The notes: generated from the sequence alone by a model not told the origin. A DNA stretch of 64,000 nt from Hungatella hathewayi WAL-18680 (GCF_000235505.1 NZ_JH379029.1:199798-263797), one strand, 5' to 3'; counted from the first letter of the stretch, positions 1 through 9,220 are shown. Numbers and translations: made by a program.

Positions 1-432
1 TAAAAATGCCAGTCCCAGCTGAAGTCTCTCCAGGCCCTTCATATTTCCCTCTTCACAGTATTTTGAAACCCATGGGTTAAACAGACCTCTTACCACATAA
101 CCAAGAAATGTAAACATCGAACCAACCATAGCCACCGGAATCGCCAGTGACATGGCTACCTCAACACTCTGCCCCATAGCAATGGCCATAGCCGTACCAA
201 ACACAGAGCCAAGAGTCGCATCTGCCGGAAGCGTTCCGCCAATCTGCATCACGCCTAAAAATATCAGCTGAAGCGTGGCTCCAGCCACAATTCCCGTATG
301 GACATCTCCCATAATCAATCCGACAATCGGACACAGTACAATGGGTGCATTGATCATCGGATAAGCCAGCCATGCCTCCAATCCGACAATCAGCCAAACT
401 GCAAGTGCAATCAACAATGCTTGAACTATCAT
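1..432 (-). CDS. PTS mannose/sorbose-family IIC component (partial)
   Basis: Membrane IIC subunit of a mannose-family phosphotransferase system, forming the sugar channel together with IID. The gene starts with ATG at 432 and runs off the left edge, so only about 144 N-terminal residues are present. The visible protein is almost wholly hydrophobic. It opens with a short amphipathic start followed by a helix containing LAVWLIVG, and has the glycine-rich segments LMGD and GGTLPADATLGSVFGTA that are typical of the ManY/SorC/AgaC family. It lies 17 bases downstream of the IIB gene on the same strand, and a IID gene is expected just outside the window. The family call is firm. The sugar cannot be read from this fragment. 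Confidence 0.9.
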   Translation of the reverse strand, partial: MIVQALLIALAVWLIVGLEAWLAYPMINAPIVLCPIVGLIMGDVHTGIVAGATLQLIFLGVMQIGGTLPADATLGSVFGTAMAIAMGQSVEVAMSLAIPVAMVGSMFTFLGYVVRGLFNPWVSKYCEEGNMKGLERLQLGLAFL

Positions 433-449
433 ACAAATCCCCCTCTATT

Positions 450-920
450 CTATAAAATGTTCTTGGCAGACTTCGGTGTGTCCGCAGGAACCATCTGGAA
501 TTCCACACTTCCCACTTCCTCCACCAGTTTCTTAATTGTCTCTATATCGTCATCGTTTACATAGACCGCCGCGCCAACCAGGCGGCTGCCCTCTTTCTTT
601 TTAATTCCACCGATGTTGATATGCTGAATTCCAGTCGTCTGGCGCACCAGACGCAGGGCATCCTGAACGGTCCTCACAATCACGAATACCTGAAGTTTCT
701 CCGTTCTTGGGTCGTTTAACAATTTCGCTCCATCGTCCACACTGCGAATTGCCAGATTGATGCCGGCTGGTTTTACCATTTTTAAGGCCATTTTGGCGAC
801 CTCATTTTCCATAATCTCATCATTGGCTATGAGAATGGAAGTCGGGGACACCTGATTGATCCAGGTTACCGCCACCTGGCCATGAAGCAGACGCTCGTCT
901 ACACGCAGGTACTTTACCAT
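450..920 (-). CDS. PTS mannose/sorbose-family IIB component
   Basis: Cytoplasmic phosphocarrier that passes phosphate from IIA to the incoming sugar. The N-terminus carries RVDERLLHGQV, the family phosphorylation motif, with His13 as the predicted phosphohistidine. The length of 156 residues is normal for a stand-alone IIB of the mannose/sorbose family. The ATG overlaps the stop of the IIA gene, so the two are translationally coupled, and IIC follows 17 bases later. The order IIA-IIB-IIC with IIB separate from IIA resembles the sorbose, N-acetylgalactosamine and gluconate/fructosamine types rather than the fused ManX type. Specificity is not determinable from sequence alone. Confidence 0.93.
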   Translation of the reverse strand: MVKYLRVDERLLHGQVAVTWINQVSPTSILIANDEIMENEVAKMALKMVKPAGINLAIRSVDDGAKLLNDPRTEKLQVFVIVRTVQDALRLVRQTTGIQHINIGGIKKKEGSRLVGAAVYVNDDDIETIKKLVEEVGSVEFQMVPADTPKSAKNIL

Positions 921-1354
921 AAATCTCCATCTCCTTCTTCTTCCTGATTTTCAAAATCACTGGCATCAAAGCAGCAGATTCCGTCTCTTGCATCTCTTAA
1001 AACCGCCTCGACAGCTTCCCTGCCACAATCTGCATTGCCCTGACTTTGAAGAACCAGGGCAATCACTGCCGGCAGATTCATCCCGGTGATAACTACGTTT
1101 CCAGGAAGCGCGCCAAGAGTCATCAGCTCATTGGCAACGCTTCCCCCTTTGATGTCACAAAATATCAGATACCGGTCATCCGGTTCCCGTTCCATGGCAA
1201 GAGAAATCTCTTTTCTGATATTCTGGGGTGTCTCATACCGGTCAAGGCCAAAGGCCAGAATCTCATCCGCCATGCTTCCAATCACCATGCGCACTGCCGT
1301 CTGCATCCCTTCAGCCAGACTCCCGTGGGAAGCCAGAATTATCCGTACCTTCAT
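914..1354 (-). CDS. PTS mannose-family IIA component
   Basis: Cytoplasmic IIA domain that takes phosphate from HPr and gives it to IIB. The N-terminus reads RIILASHGSLAEGM, the canonical mannose-family IIA site, with His10 as the phosphorylated residue. A conserved DIKGGS segment in mid-protein matches the family as well. The protein has 146 residues, the usual length for an unfused IIA, and ends in an acidic tail. It lies 17 bases downstream of the DeoC-type aldolase gene and overlaps the IIB start by a few bases, so it belongs to the same long minus-strand operon as the ABC transporter and sugar enzymes upstream. Confidence 0.92.
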   Translation of the reverse strand: MKVRIILASHGSLAEGMQTAVRMVIGSMADEILAFGLDRYETPQNIRKEISLAMEREPDDRYLIFCDIKGGSVANELMTLGALPGNVVITGMNLPAVIALVLQSQGNADCGREAVEAVLRDARDGICCFDASDFENQEEEGDGDLW

Positions 1355-1371
1355 ATTACAATATCCTCCGC

Positions 1372-2094
1372 TTAATCGATGGTGGACATATCAATGTCAT
1401 GACCAACGGCAATGGCTTCCTCGATAATTTTGAGTGCGGAAGTAAAGCCGATACCAAATCTGCAGGCGCCTCTCTTATACATTTTCAGCATAGTATCCAA
1501 ATCTCTCACGCCGCCGGCAACTTTGATTTTCGCACGGTCTCCAACAGCCTCCTTCATTACCTCCACATGATGAAGTGTGGTGGGGTCCTTGGAGAATCCG
1601 GTGCCTGATTTTACATAATCAGCTCCCCCTTCAATGGCCAGTTCACATGCTTTTCTAATTTCATCATCGGTTAAAACCATGGCTTCAATAATCACCTTCA
1701 GCGAGGTACCCTTTGTTGCTTCACGGACAGCTTTGATATCTTCCAGCACTAAATCGTACTGTCCTGCCTTTAAATAACCCACATTCATCACCATATCGTT
1801 CTCCGCCGGATTAAGCTTCATAAACTCATGAGCCAGATATACCTTTGTCTCCGTGGTCTCCTGACCGGACGGAAATGCAAGCGAGGTTCCAAATGCGGTG
1901 TTGGTACCCTTTAACATCTCTACCAGCTGTGGATAGTAGCATGGCCAGCAGAAGCAGGAACCGAAATCATATTTCTTGCAGGCTTCCACCATGGCCTCCA
2001 CATCTTTGATGGAGGTATCCAGTTTTAATACACTTGGGTCCATCATGTAAGCAATATCCTTTACTGTTAACACGTCTTTTCTGTACTCTTTCAT
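1372..2094 (-). CDS. deoC: DeoC-family aldolase (deoxyribose-phosphate aldolase type)
   Basis: Class I aldolase of the DeoC/LacD-type TIM barrel family. Family members cleave 2-deoxyribose 5-phosphate or related sugar phosphates through a Schiff base. The catalytic set of DERA can be placed: Asp100 in ENDMVMN, the Schiff-base Lys162 in YVKSGTGF, and Lys191 in KVAGGVR. The first strand departs from typical DeoC, having GSCFCWPCYYP where VCVNP is usual, so substrate preference may differ. I chose ATG 2094 rather than the earlier ATG at 2118 because an AAAGGGAAAG ribosome site lies just before it. The gene sits between the flavoprotein and PTS genes and probably supplies the splitting step of the locus. 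Confidence 0.85.
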   Translation of the reverse strand: MKEYRKDVLTVKDIAYMMDPSVLKLDTSIKDVEAMVEACKKYDFGSCFCWPCYYPQLVEMLKGTNTAFGTSLAFPSGQETTETKVYLAHEFMKLNPAENDMVMNVGYLKAGQYDLVLEDIKAVREATKGTSLKVIIEAMVLTDDEIRKACELAIEGGADYVKSGTGFSKDPTTLHHVEVMKEAVGDRAKIKVAGGVRDLDTMLKMYKRGACRFGIGFTSALKIIEEAIAVGHDIDMSTID

Positions 2095-2171
2095 TTTCTT
2101 TCCCTTTCTTGTTTTCATTGATATAAAAATTTTAAGTTACACGGATTTATATGGAAACTCCCCCCGAAGCA

Positions 2172-3416
2172 TCACGTATGTAATTCTTTCAGTTTTCCCA
2201 TCTTCTTGCGAATCTCGACAAAACGCTCCGTGTATGGCTTATTAAATGCCACACATCCCACCGGCTGCTGACGTATCATCAGCTCCTCACAATTCATACA
2301 CTGGGTACAGTATTTTATCTCATTCTCTCTGCCTTCTATCAGCTTAAGCGGAGTTAACGGGTCCGCAAAGGACTGGCGTCCCAGGCCAACCATATCCATC
2401 ATACCGTCCTCGATACATCTTGCTCCCATAGCAAACATGGATGATTTCTCCGGCTCGATGGAAAGCAGTTTGTTCTTCCCGCCCCGGAAGGAGGAGAAAT
2501 GGGAACCGATGACCACAGTCTCCGGTTTTAACGCCTTCTTCATCAAATCTGCAAAGTAAATGTGAAGATAGGAGAAATAAGGGTCATTAGTGGCTGCCTC
2601 CATAAAACTCATGCTGGAATGAACGTTTCCCAGAGACTCCACAAAATAGCTGGCTCCCATCTTTTCAAGTCCTTTAATCAAATCAATAGGTTCACTCATA
2701 TCCATCAGCGGAGAATCCGGACCGGCAGAACCAAATCCGCCTGGGAACCCTTCCCACATGGACATCTTGGAGCCAATCAGGAACTTCTTATCAAAATTAA
2801 CCGCTTTCTGAATCCGCTCCATCAAGTCATAGGCAAAGGCGGAGCGTCTTTCCCAGGAACCGCCATATTTCCAGTCCCTGTCATTGTAAGGACGGATAAT
2901 CTGGGAGCCAAGGTATCCGTGGCACAGTTTCATATCCACACCATCCGCGCCTACGTTCTGGCATATCTTAGCTGCCAGTGCAAACTGGTCGATGATATGC
3001 TCCACTTCCTCTTCCGTCAGAATATCCCCGCCCAGGCCGTAAACCGGCTTTACACAGACTCTTCTCGAAAACTCCGGCTCACTGATTTCCCCAGAGTGCG
3101 TCAGCTGGAACACAATCAATGCATCCGGATTGACTTCTTTTAACCGGCGTATGAATTTCTCCAGCGCCTTCTCATTTCTCGGCATGATCTCCAACTGGGT
3201 CTTTCTGGCTCTGCTCTCATTAGTTACCGTAATGGCCTCCAAATCCACCAGGCCAAATTGCCCTTTATACAAGTTTTCATACCGCTGGTACGTTAAGTCA
3301 GTTGGGTTGCCTTCCTCATCCGAGTCCACACATTCCATTGGCTGTGCAAAAAAACGGTTTTTACATTCCAGTCCACCAATCATAATCGGCTGTAACAATG
3401 TCTCTTTGTATCCCAT
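2172..3416 (-). CDS. Old-yellow-enzyme family NADH:flavin oxidoreductase with iron-sulfur motif
   Basis: FMN-dependent TIM-barrel oxidoreductase related to the N-terminal half of 2,4-dienoyl-CoA reductase, trimethylamine dehydrogenase and BaiC/BaiH. The N-terminal KNRFFAQPMECV and the central DGVDMKLCHGYLGSQII match FMN-binding parts of the family. Near the C-terminus the cysteine set C-x2-C-x2-C-x11-C (CTQCMNC followed by GC) should ligate a 4Fe-4S cluster. With 414 residues it lacks the C-terminal FAD/NAD domain of the roughly 650-residue enzymes, so it needs an external electron donor. An AAAGGAGAG site precedes the ATG. Its presence in a sugar operon is unusual, and the substrate is unknown. 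Confidence 0.85.
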   Translation of the reverse strand: MGYKETLLQPIMIGGLECKNRFFAQPMECVDSDEEGNPTDLTYQRYENLYKGQFGLVDLEAITVTNESRARKTQLEIMPRNEKALEKFIRRLKEVNPDALIVFQLTHSGEISEPEFSRRVCVKPVYGLGGDILTEEEVEHIIDQFALAAKICQNVGADGVDMKLCHGYLGSQIIRPYNDRDWKYGGSWERRSAFAYDLMERIQKAVNFDKKFLIGSKMSMWEGFPGGFGSAGPDSPLMDMSEPIDLIKGLEKMGASYFVESLGNVHSSMSFMEAATNDPYFSYLHIYFADLMKKALKPETVVIGSHFSSFRGGKNKLLSIEPEKSSMFAMGARCIEDGMMDMVGLGRQSFADPLTPLKLIEGRENEIKYCTQCMNCEELMIRQQPVGCVAFNKPYTERFVEIRKKMGKLKELHT

Positions 3417-3419
3417 ATA

Positions 3420-4928
3420 TTAACTCTCCTTTTTCTGTTTTTCGCCACTGGCAAGTTTCATAATATTTTCTTCTGAATATTCCCTGTAATTAAGCTCTCC
3501 TGTCATGGCGCCTTCATGCATCACCAGAATACGGTCCGATACCGCCATGATTTCCGGCATCTCCGATGAAATCACTATGATACTGACTCCCGCGTTCACC
3601 AGTTTATCCATCAGAAGATAAATCTCATATTTGGCACCCACATCGATTCCCCTTGTAGGTTCATCCAGTATCAATATTCTGCATTCCGAAGCCAGCCATT
3701 TGGACAATACCACCTTCTGCTGGTTGCCTCCTGATAAAAATTTACAAAGTTTATAGATATCGGGGGCAGCTATTTTGAGTTCCTGCATATATTCATCTGC
3801 CAGTCTGCTCTCCTCTCCACCCTTCACAAAACCATGAGTGGATACTCTGCCCGGCGCCGCTATTGCAATATTGTCTCGGATGGTTTGGTTCAAAAACAAT
3901 CCCTGGGCCTTTCTGTCCTCCGTCGCAAAGCCCAGCCCATATTTTACCGCCTGGGAGGGATGAGTGATTTTTACCGGTTTTCCAAATAAAACCAGGTTTC
4001 CGCCAGTGAGACGGTCCGCCCCAAAGACAGCCCGCATGACCTCGGTTCTTCCTGCGCCAACCAGTCCGGAAAATCCCAGAATTTCTCCTTTATGAAGCTG
4101 AAAGGAGATATCGTGAAAACGCTCACCGCTCAGATTCCGTGCCTCCATTACCACCTCGTCAGAGGCAACCCGGTGCCGCGCGGGAAACGTGTCTTTCAAA
4201 TCGCGGCCTATCATCTTCCCTATCAACCAATTTTTATCCACATCCGCAATATTGGCGCTGTCCACATATCCGCCGTCCCGCAGTACCGTAATTCTGTCGC
4301 AAATTTCAAATAACTCCTCCAGCCGATGGGAAATATAAATAACCGTAATACCATCCTGTTTTAATTTCCTGACTATTTTAAAAAGTACATCAATCTCATT
4401 CTGAGTCAGACTATCCGTAGGCTCATCCATGACAATGATTCTCGCCTCGCAGGAAACCGCTTTTGCAATATCAATCATCTGCTGCTGTGCTACGCTCAAA
4501 TGCCGCACCGGAACATGGTAATCCGAAATGGTACCGGCACTGACATAATCCAGCCACTTTTGAGCAAATTTCTCTTCTTCTTTTTTCATTATAAAATTGT
4601 GTTTCTGAATCTCATGCCCCAGCATTAGATTCTCAACCGCATTTAAATCAGGGATAAGGCTCAGTTCCTGGTAGATAACGGCAATCCCCTTACGAATGGC
4701 ATCCTGAGGGGTATGAAAGTGCGTTTCCTCCCCAAAAATGCGTACAGTTCCACTATCTGCCAGATAAACACCTGCCAGAACCTTCATAAGAGTCGATTTT
4801 CCCGCGCCGTTCTCTCCAATGAGAGCGTGTATTTCTCCTTTCTTTACCTTTAAATCCACATGATTCAAAGCGGTCACTTTGGAAAATGTCTTGGTCACAC
4901 CAAGCATTTCCAACGCGTACTCGCTCAT
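3420..4928 (-). CDS. Sugar ABC transporter ATP-binding protein, RbsA/MglA type
   Basis: Double nucleotide-binding-domain ATPase that drives monosaccharide import with the permease encoded just upstream. The first domain has the Walker A motif GENGAGKST near residue 40 and the Walker B segment IIVMDEPTDSL. The second has the degenerate Walker A GLVGAGRTE, the signature SGGNQQKVVLSKWL and Walker B ILILDEPTRGIDVGAK, which is the standard RbsA/MglA layout. At 502 residues it is full length. A GAGGTG site precedes ATG 4928. It lies 14 bases after the permease stop and 3 bases before the flavoprotein start, so it is clearly operonic. Confidence 0.95.
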   Translation of the reverse strand: MSEYALEMLGVTKTFSKVTALNHVDLKVKKGEIHALIGENGAGKSTLMKVLAGVYLADSGTVRIFGEETHFHTPQDAIRKGIAVIYQELSLIPDLNAVENLMLGHEIQKHNFIMKKEEEKFAQKWLDYVSAGTISDYHVPVRHLSVAQQQMIDIAKAVSCEARIIVMDEPTDSLTQNEIDVLFKIVRKLKQDGITVIYISHRLEELFEICDRITVLRDGGYVDSANIADVDKNWLIGKMIGRDLKDTFPARHRVASDEVVMEARNLSGERFHDISFQLHKGEILGFSGLVGAGRTEVMRAVFGADRLTGGNLVLFGKPVKITHPSQAVKYGLGFATEDRKAQGLFLNQTIRDNIAIAAPGRVSTHGFVKGGEESRLADEYMQELKIAAPDIYKLCKFLSGGNQQKVVLSKWLASECRILILDEPTRGIDVGAKYEIYLLMDKLVNAGVSIIVISSEMPEIMAVSDRILVMHEGAMTGELNYREYSEENIMKLASGEKQKKES

Positions 4929-4942
4929 ATACCCACCTCGGA

Positions 4943-5914
4943 TTATTTATTCTTTTTCTGAATCAGCACCGCCACCAGAATAATCAGACCTTTAATCACA
5001 ATCTGAAGATAAGGGTTGACGCCAAGCAGATTCAAAATATTGTTCATCACCGCCATAATCAGCACTCCGGCAAAGGTACAGATGAGAGAACCACGTCCTC
5101 CTGCCATGGAAGTGCCGCCAATAACCACCGCGGCGATTGCATCCATATCATATCCGGTACTTCCGTTTGGTTCGCCCACACGAACACGGGCCGCCAGCAT
5201 AACACCGGCCATAGCCGCAGTCAGGCCACACAGGCCATATGCCATAATCTTATGGAACTTCACCTTGACACCGGAAAGTCTTGCCGCTTCCGAGTTGCTT
5301 CCAATCGCATAGACATGACGTCCGAACACGGTCTTATGAAGCAGTATCATAAAGATTGCCATGAGTGCCGCATACAATACCACCGCATAGGGAACAACCC
5401 CTCCCAGTGATTTGGAGCCAAAGGTTGACCAGAACTCGGAAACCGTGCCTCCCGGTGCGCCGTTGGTATAGATATAGTTAAGCCCCTTCAGCACCTGTCC
5501 GGTGCCCAAAGTGATGATAAAGGCTTCCACACCCCTGCACACAATGATACTTCCGTTAATCAGTCCAATGACAAATCCGAAGAGCAGTACCAGCAGAACC
5601 GGCCCAATATAGATTCCGGTCCCTCCCGCTTCCACATATGGCTGCATCATTCTGGCCATCACACAGGCGGCAATCGCCATGGTGCTGGTCACCGATAAAT
5701 CAATTCCACCAATGAGCAGAACCAGAGTCATACCGATACTGACAACACCCACAATCGATGCCTGGCGCAGAATATTGGTGATATTCTTAAAGGTAGGAAA
5801 AATCGGTGACACAATACTCGCGGCGAGTACCAGAACAATCAATGCTATGTAGGGTCCGCTGATTGGATTATTCAGCACTCGTTTCACCATTCCGGTTCCG
5901 GTTTTTTCTTTCAT
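4943..5914 (-). CDS. Sugar ABC transporter permease, RbsC type
   Basis: Integral membrane subunit of a ribose/galactose-type (CUT2) ABC importer. It has about ten hydrophobic segments. The conserved family stretch GGIDLSVTSTMAIAA lies near residue 70, and the cytoplasmic coupling region around FGRHVYAIGSNSEAARLSGV lies near residue 200. A late AVVIGGTSMAGGRGS segment is also typical of RbsC. At 323 residues it has the usual length. It is followed by its ATPase and preceded by the zinc dehydrogenase gene, so the transporter genes are interleaved with enzymes rather than contiguous with the binding-protein gene at the operon head. Confidence 0.95.
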   Translation of the reverse strand: MKEKTGTGMVKRVLNNPISGPYIALIVLVLAASIVSPIFPTFKNITNILRQASIVGVVSIGMTLVLLIGGIDLSVTSTMAIAACVMARMMQPYVEAGGTGIYIGPVLLVLLFGFVIGLINGSIIVCRGVEAFIITLGTGQVLKGLNYIYTNGAPGGTVSEFWSTFGSKSLGGVVPYAVVLYAALMAIFMILLHKTVFGRHVYAIGSNSEAARLSGVKVKFHKIMAYGLCGLTAAMAGVMLAARVRVGEPNGSTGYDMDAIAAVVIGGTSMAGGRGSLICTFAGVLIMAVMNNILNLLGVNPYLQIVIKGLIILVAVLIQKKNK

Positions 5915-5937
5915 TTGTTACGTTCCCCCTTATTGGT

Positions 5938-7005
5938 TTATTGATACAGGATAACCCGTTCTTTAGCCTCCGGACTTACTAAGACCTTCACCAGCTTTGG
6001 ATTTTTGCGGATTTCATTGACTGCGTCCTCCAGTTCCTCCAGTGGAACAATCATGGAGATTAACGGAGTCGGGTCAATACGATTATATTTGAGAAGGGTC
6101 AATGCATCGCCCCAATCATATCCGATGCCGGCACAGCTTCCGCTGACCTTCTTCTCCTCCAGTACAAACTGGACCGGTGGCAGTTTGGCGTAATCATCAT
6201 CCGCACAGATACCGAAAGCTTCCACCTTTCCTCCCCGCCTTACCATCTGGAAAGCCTGCTCATAGGTCTTGGAATTCCCTACGGCTTCCAGCACAAAATC
6301 GGCGCCTACGCCATTGGTCAGCTTCATAACCTCGCCAACCACATCCGGAGTCTCCTTAAAATTAATCACATAATCGGCTACCATCTCTTTTGCCATCTCC
6401 AGACGGTCAGGATTGCCGTCAATGACAATCACTGGCGCTGCCCCCCGCAGCTTTGCCATACAGGCATGTATAATACCCAGTCCGGCGCCGATGACCACCA
6501 CGCTCCGTCCCATCACACAGTCCATCTTTCTTGATGCGTTCAGGCAGGCTGTCAGCGGTTCAACAAAGGCAGCTTTCTCATCAGACACTTCATCCGGAAC
6601 TTTGTAGACATTCTTCCACGGAACCTTCACATACTCTGCAAAACCGCCATCTACATGGATTCCAATCTGTTTGAAATCCGTACAGAGAAGAGGCTCTCCA
6701 ATCCGGCAGTGATAGCAGGTTCCACAAGGCTTGCAGATATCACAGGTTACCCGGTCTCCCGCTTTCAGGCCCTGGGCATTCGCCCCCAGTTCCTCGATGG
6801 TTCCATAGAACTCGTGCCCGGTGATAAGCGGCAGACATGCCACCTCATCCGCATATTTTCCTGTATAGGAACCCCAGTCGGAACCGCAGATTCCGCAGTA
6901 TTTGATTTTGATTAAAACTTCATCGTCAGAGATTTCCGGTACCGGTACCTCTGAAAATTCATAGTGGTAAGGTTTTGTTAACACCTGTGCTCTCATTTTC
7001 CGCAT
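5938..7005 (-). CDS. Zinc-dependent medium-chain dehydrogenase (sugar/polyol type)
   Basis: Medium-chain alcohol dehydrogenase of the sorbitol/galactitol-phosphate/threonine dehydrogenase group, oxidising a polyol or sugar hydroxyl with NAD(P). Catalytic zinc ligands are visible in CGICGSD and GHEFYG. The structural zinc site is the four-cysteine CDICKPCGTCYHC-GEPLLC segment. The Rossmann turn is VIGAGLGII. ATG 7005 is preferred over the ORF start at 7056 because AGAGAGGGG lies directly before it and because the longer form would overlap the upstream gene. The protein has 355 residues, normal for the family. It sits between the isomerase and permease genes, so a polyol or sugar oxidation step is likely. 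Confidence 0.92.
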   Translation of the reverse strand: MRKMRAQVLTKPYHYEFSEVPVPEISDDEVLIKIKYCGICGSDWGSYTGKYADEVACLPLITGHEFYGTIEELGANAQGLKAGDRVTCDICKPCGTCYHCRIGEPLLCTDFKQIGIHVDGGFAEYVKVPWKNVYKVPDEVSDEKAAFVEPLTACLNASRKMDCVMGRSVVVIGAGLGIIHACMAKLRGAAPVIVIDGNPDRLEMAKEMVADYVINFKETPDVVGEVMKLTNGVGADFVLEAVGNSKTYEQAFQMVRRGGKVEAFGICADDDYAKLPPVQFVLEEKKVSGSCAGIGYDWGDALTLLKYNRIDPTPLISMIVPLEELEDAVNEIRKNPKLVKVLVSPEAKERVILYQ

Positions 7006-7021
7006 TATTTTTCCCCTCTCT

Positions 7022-8002
7022 CTATTTCGTAAACAGGGCGTCATTACGTCCCTCATATGGCGCCTCTATCATCAGCGGGCGCAGGAATTCAATAGTCTTT
7101 TTCACGCCATCCGCCCGGCTCATAATCACATCCTCATGCTCATAGTTAAATACTCCGTCGTATCCGGTGATAAATAACTCGCTGATAAGACGCTTCCAAT
7201 CCACATCTCCCCAGCCCGGAATTCGGAAACGGAAGGAGCGGTCGAGACGTCCCCAGCCATCCTGCATGTACATATTAAGGCCGCCCTTTGCCAGATTGTG
7301 GTAAACTATCTCACAGTCCTTGGCATGTACCAGCACAATTCTCCCCCTCAGTTCATCCACAAATGTCTGGATATTCACACCGGAGAACAGAATATTGGCA
7401 GGGTCCAAATTGATGGCAAAGCTGGGGTGATGGTCCACCACCTCCAAAAGCCGGAGTGCTGACTGCGTATCATACACCACATTGTTCGGATGGGGTTCAA
7501 ACGCCACTTTCACACCGTACTCTTTATATTTATCAAACACTCGTCCCCACTTCTCGGCAAACTGCTCTTCCTCATATTTCCAGCCGTTTGGCTCCGGCCA
7601 GTCATTGATATGCCCATAGTTTTCCATACCGGAGAATGCTACCACGGCCGGCACTCCCAGCTCCGCGGCAAGCTGTGCGGAACGTATCATGCTCTCAGTT
7701 CCAAACTGAATCTTCTCTTCCCTGGTTCCCTTGCAGCTGGATACGGTTCCATCACTGTATGGCCCCATAATCAACGGGGAATCCGCATGGTTGCTCAGGG
7801 AGGCTATGGTCATGCCATAGCTCTCCACCATTTTTTTCACTTCTCCCGCCTTATGATTTTTCAAAATGTCTTCCACATCTACCTGCCCATTGCCCACATA
7901 TGCCGGCAGTTCCACGCAGTCATAACCGTTGTCCGCCGCAAGTTTAACAACCTCCTCTAACGGTTTTTCCGAATAATTTACTACACAAAATCCGATTTTC
8001 AT
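7022..8002 (-). CDS. Sugar isomerase/epimerase (xylose-isomerase-like TIM barrel)
   Basis: Member of the AP-endonuclease-2/xylose-isomerase-like TIM barrel family, which includes hexulose 3-epimerases, IolE/IolH-type enzymes and sugar isomerases. Candidate metal ligands are Glu in VAFEPHPNN, Asp in INLDPANI, His in VLVHAKDCE, and a late Glu in FNYEHEDV. The length of 326 residues fits. The ATG at 8002 follows AGGAGG closely. It is the second gene of the operon, directly after the binding protein and before the dehydrogenase, which suggests early isomerisation or epimerisation of the imported sugar. The exact substrate cannot be named. Confidence 0.85.
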   Translation of the reverse strand: MKIGFCVVNYSEKPLEEVVKLAADNGYDCVELPAYVGNGQVDVEDILKNHKAGEVKKMVESYGMTIASLSNHADSPLIMGPYSDGTVSSCKGTREEKIQFGTESMIRSAQLAAELGVPAVVAFSGMENYGHINDWPEPNGWKYEEEQFAEKWGRVFDKYKEYGVKVAFEPHPNNVVYDTQSALRLLEVVDHHPSFAINLDPANILFSGVNIQTFVDELRGRIVLVHAKDCEIVYHNLAKGGLNMYMQDGWGRLDRSFRFRIPGWGDVDWKRLISELFITGYDGVFNYEHEDVIMSRADGVKKTIEFLRPLMIEAPYEGRNDALFTK

Positions 8003-8018
8003 TGAAATGTCCTCCTAT

Positions 8019-9062
8019 TTAATAAGTCCAGTCATAGTCATCACCGTCCGGTATCAGATATTCATCCACATTATCCTTGGTGACAACAATGGAATCCATC
8101 ATAATATCCTTCTCTTCCGGGTCGGTTCCCTCGATACAGGCTATCGCCATATGAAGAGCATCCACACTGGCCGCACATGGGAACTGTGTTACTCCTACAC
8201 AGCTTCCGTCTTGAATCAGTTTCACAACACCATTGATTCCGTCTGCATTGGTAAAAATAATATTATCCTTGTCACGCCCAGCTTCATTGATGGCGTCCAC
8301 AGCCCCCAGCGTCACACCGCCATCCTGGGAGATAAAACCATCAATCTCACCACTGCCAAACTTAGCTAAACAATCCTCCATGAAGCTCTTGCCCTTGCTG
8401 ACCTCAAAATCAGTATACTGTCTTGCAATAATCTTGATATCAGGATACTGGGAAAATACGGAATCCTGGCCCTCTTTCTGGAAATTATCGGTACTGGAAC
8501 CGGCTATTGTATCCAGTGCGATGATATTACCCTTTGGCTCACCGTAGCGTTCCGTCAGCGCTTCCACCAGCATTCTCGCACACTCCGCACCGTTTTGTTT
8601 ATCAGAATATCCAACAAAATGTGTGTAATCTTCCGTAGTACAGGTGCGGTCAAAGATGATGACCGGAATTCCACTCTCGTATGCTGCCTCAATTCCCGGA
8701 TTCACCGCATCCTCAACACAGGGAGTAATCAGAATCGCGTCCAGTCCCTGCTGAAGCATGGCTTCAATGTTGCTGTTCTGGGTGTTTGCGTCATCATGAG
8801 CATCTGTCTCCACAAGTTCCACGCCCAGATTCTCGCATTCCGCCACCAGCATATCCCGCATCTTAACGCGCCAGCTGTTGGAGATAGATGCATTGGCAAA
8901 ACCGATTTTATATTTTTTACCACTCTCCGCACTACCACTTTTCGCATCTGCTTCTGCTGTCGTCTTGTTTCCTTCCCCCGACACCTGCTGGCCTTTTCCC
9001 GCGCATCCCGTTGCTGCCGCAGCCACTGCCACCGCCATTAATACCGCTAATGTTCTCTTCAT
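8019..9062 (-). CDS. Sugar ABC transporter substrate-binding lipoprotein (RbsB type)
   Basis: Extracellular sugar-binding lipoprotein of the periplasmic-binding-protein/LacI fold. The N-terminus MKRTLAVLMAVAVAAAATGC is a lipoprotein signal with Cys20 as the lipidated residue, followed by a polar Ser/Thr/Gly linker. The mature part starts KYKIGFANASISNSWRV, as in RbsB-like proteins, and contains the FDRTCT and SQDGGVTLGAV segments of the family. ATG 9062 is chosen because GAGAGGG precedes it and the signal peptide starts there; the frame itself opens at 9080. It is the first gene of the minus-strand operon and the promoter lies about 160 bases upstream. The ligand is unknown. Confidence 0.93.
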   Translation of the reverse strand: MKRTLAVLMAVAVAAAATGCAGKGQQVSGEGNKTTAEADAKSGSAESGKKYKIGFANASISNSWRVKMRDMLVAECENLGVELVETDAHDDANTQNSNIEAMLQQGLDAILITPCVEDAVNPGIEAAYESGIPVIIFDRTCTTEDYTHFVGYSDKQNGAECARMLVEALTERYGEPKGNIIALDTIAGSSTDNFQKEGQDSVFSQYPDIKIIARQYTDFEVSKGKSFMEDCLAKFGSGEIDGFISQDGGVTLGAVDAINEAGRDKDNIIFTNADGINGVVKLIQDGSCVGVTQFPCAASVDALHMAIACIEGTDPEEKDIMMDSIVVTKDNVDEYLIPDGDDYDWTY

Positions 9063-9168
9063 ATTACCCTCTCTTTCCAATACATTTTGATAAACTTCAG
9101 ATTTTATCTTTTATTTTCGTTTGCAGCTCCTCAATATCATCTTCGTTATTTTAATAACAATCTTGCGT

Positions 9169-9185
9169 CTGTTTTGGCCAAACAG
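9169..9185. promoter_or_regulatory. Palindromic candidate operator
   Basis: The sequence CTGTTTTGGCCAAACAG has six-base complementary arms around a five-base centre, and its core TTTGGCCAAA is a perfect palindrome. It lies about 30-45 bases downstream of the predicted start of the ABC/PTS operon, a good position for repression by the divergent DeoR-family regulator. The regulator assignment is inference. Confidence 0.5.
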
Positions 9186-9220
9186 TCAAAAATGAGATGC
9201 TTCCACCTCTCTTTTCCGTC

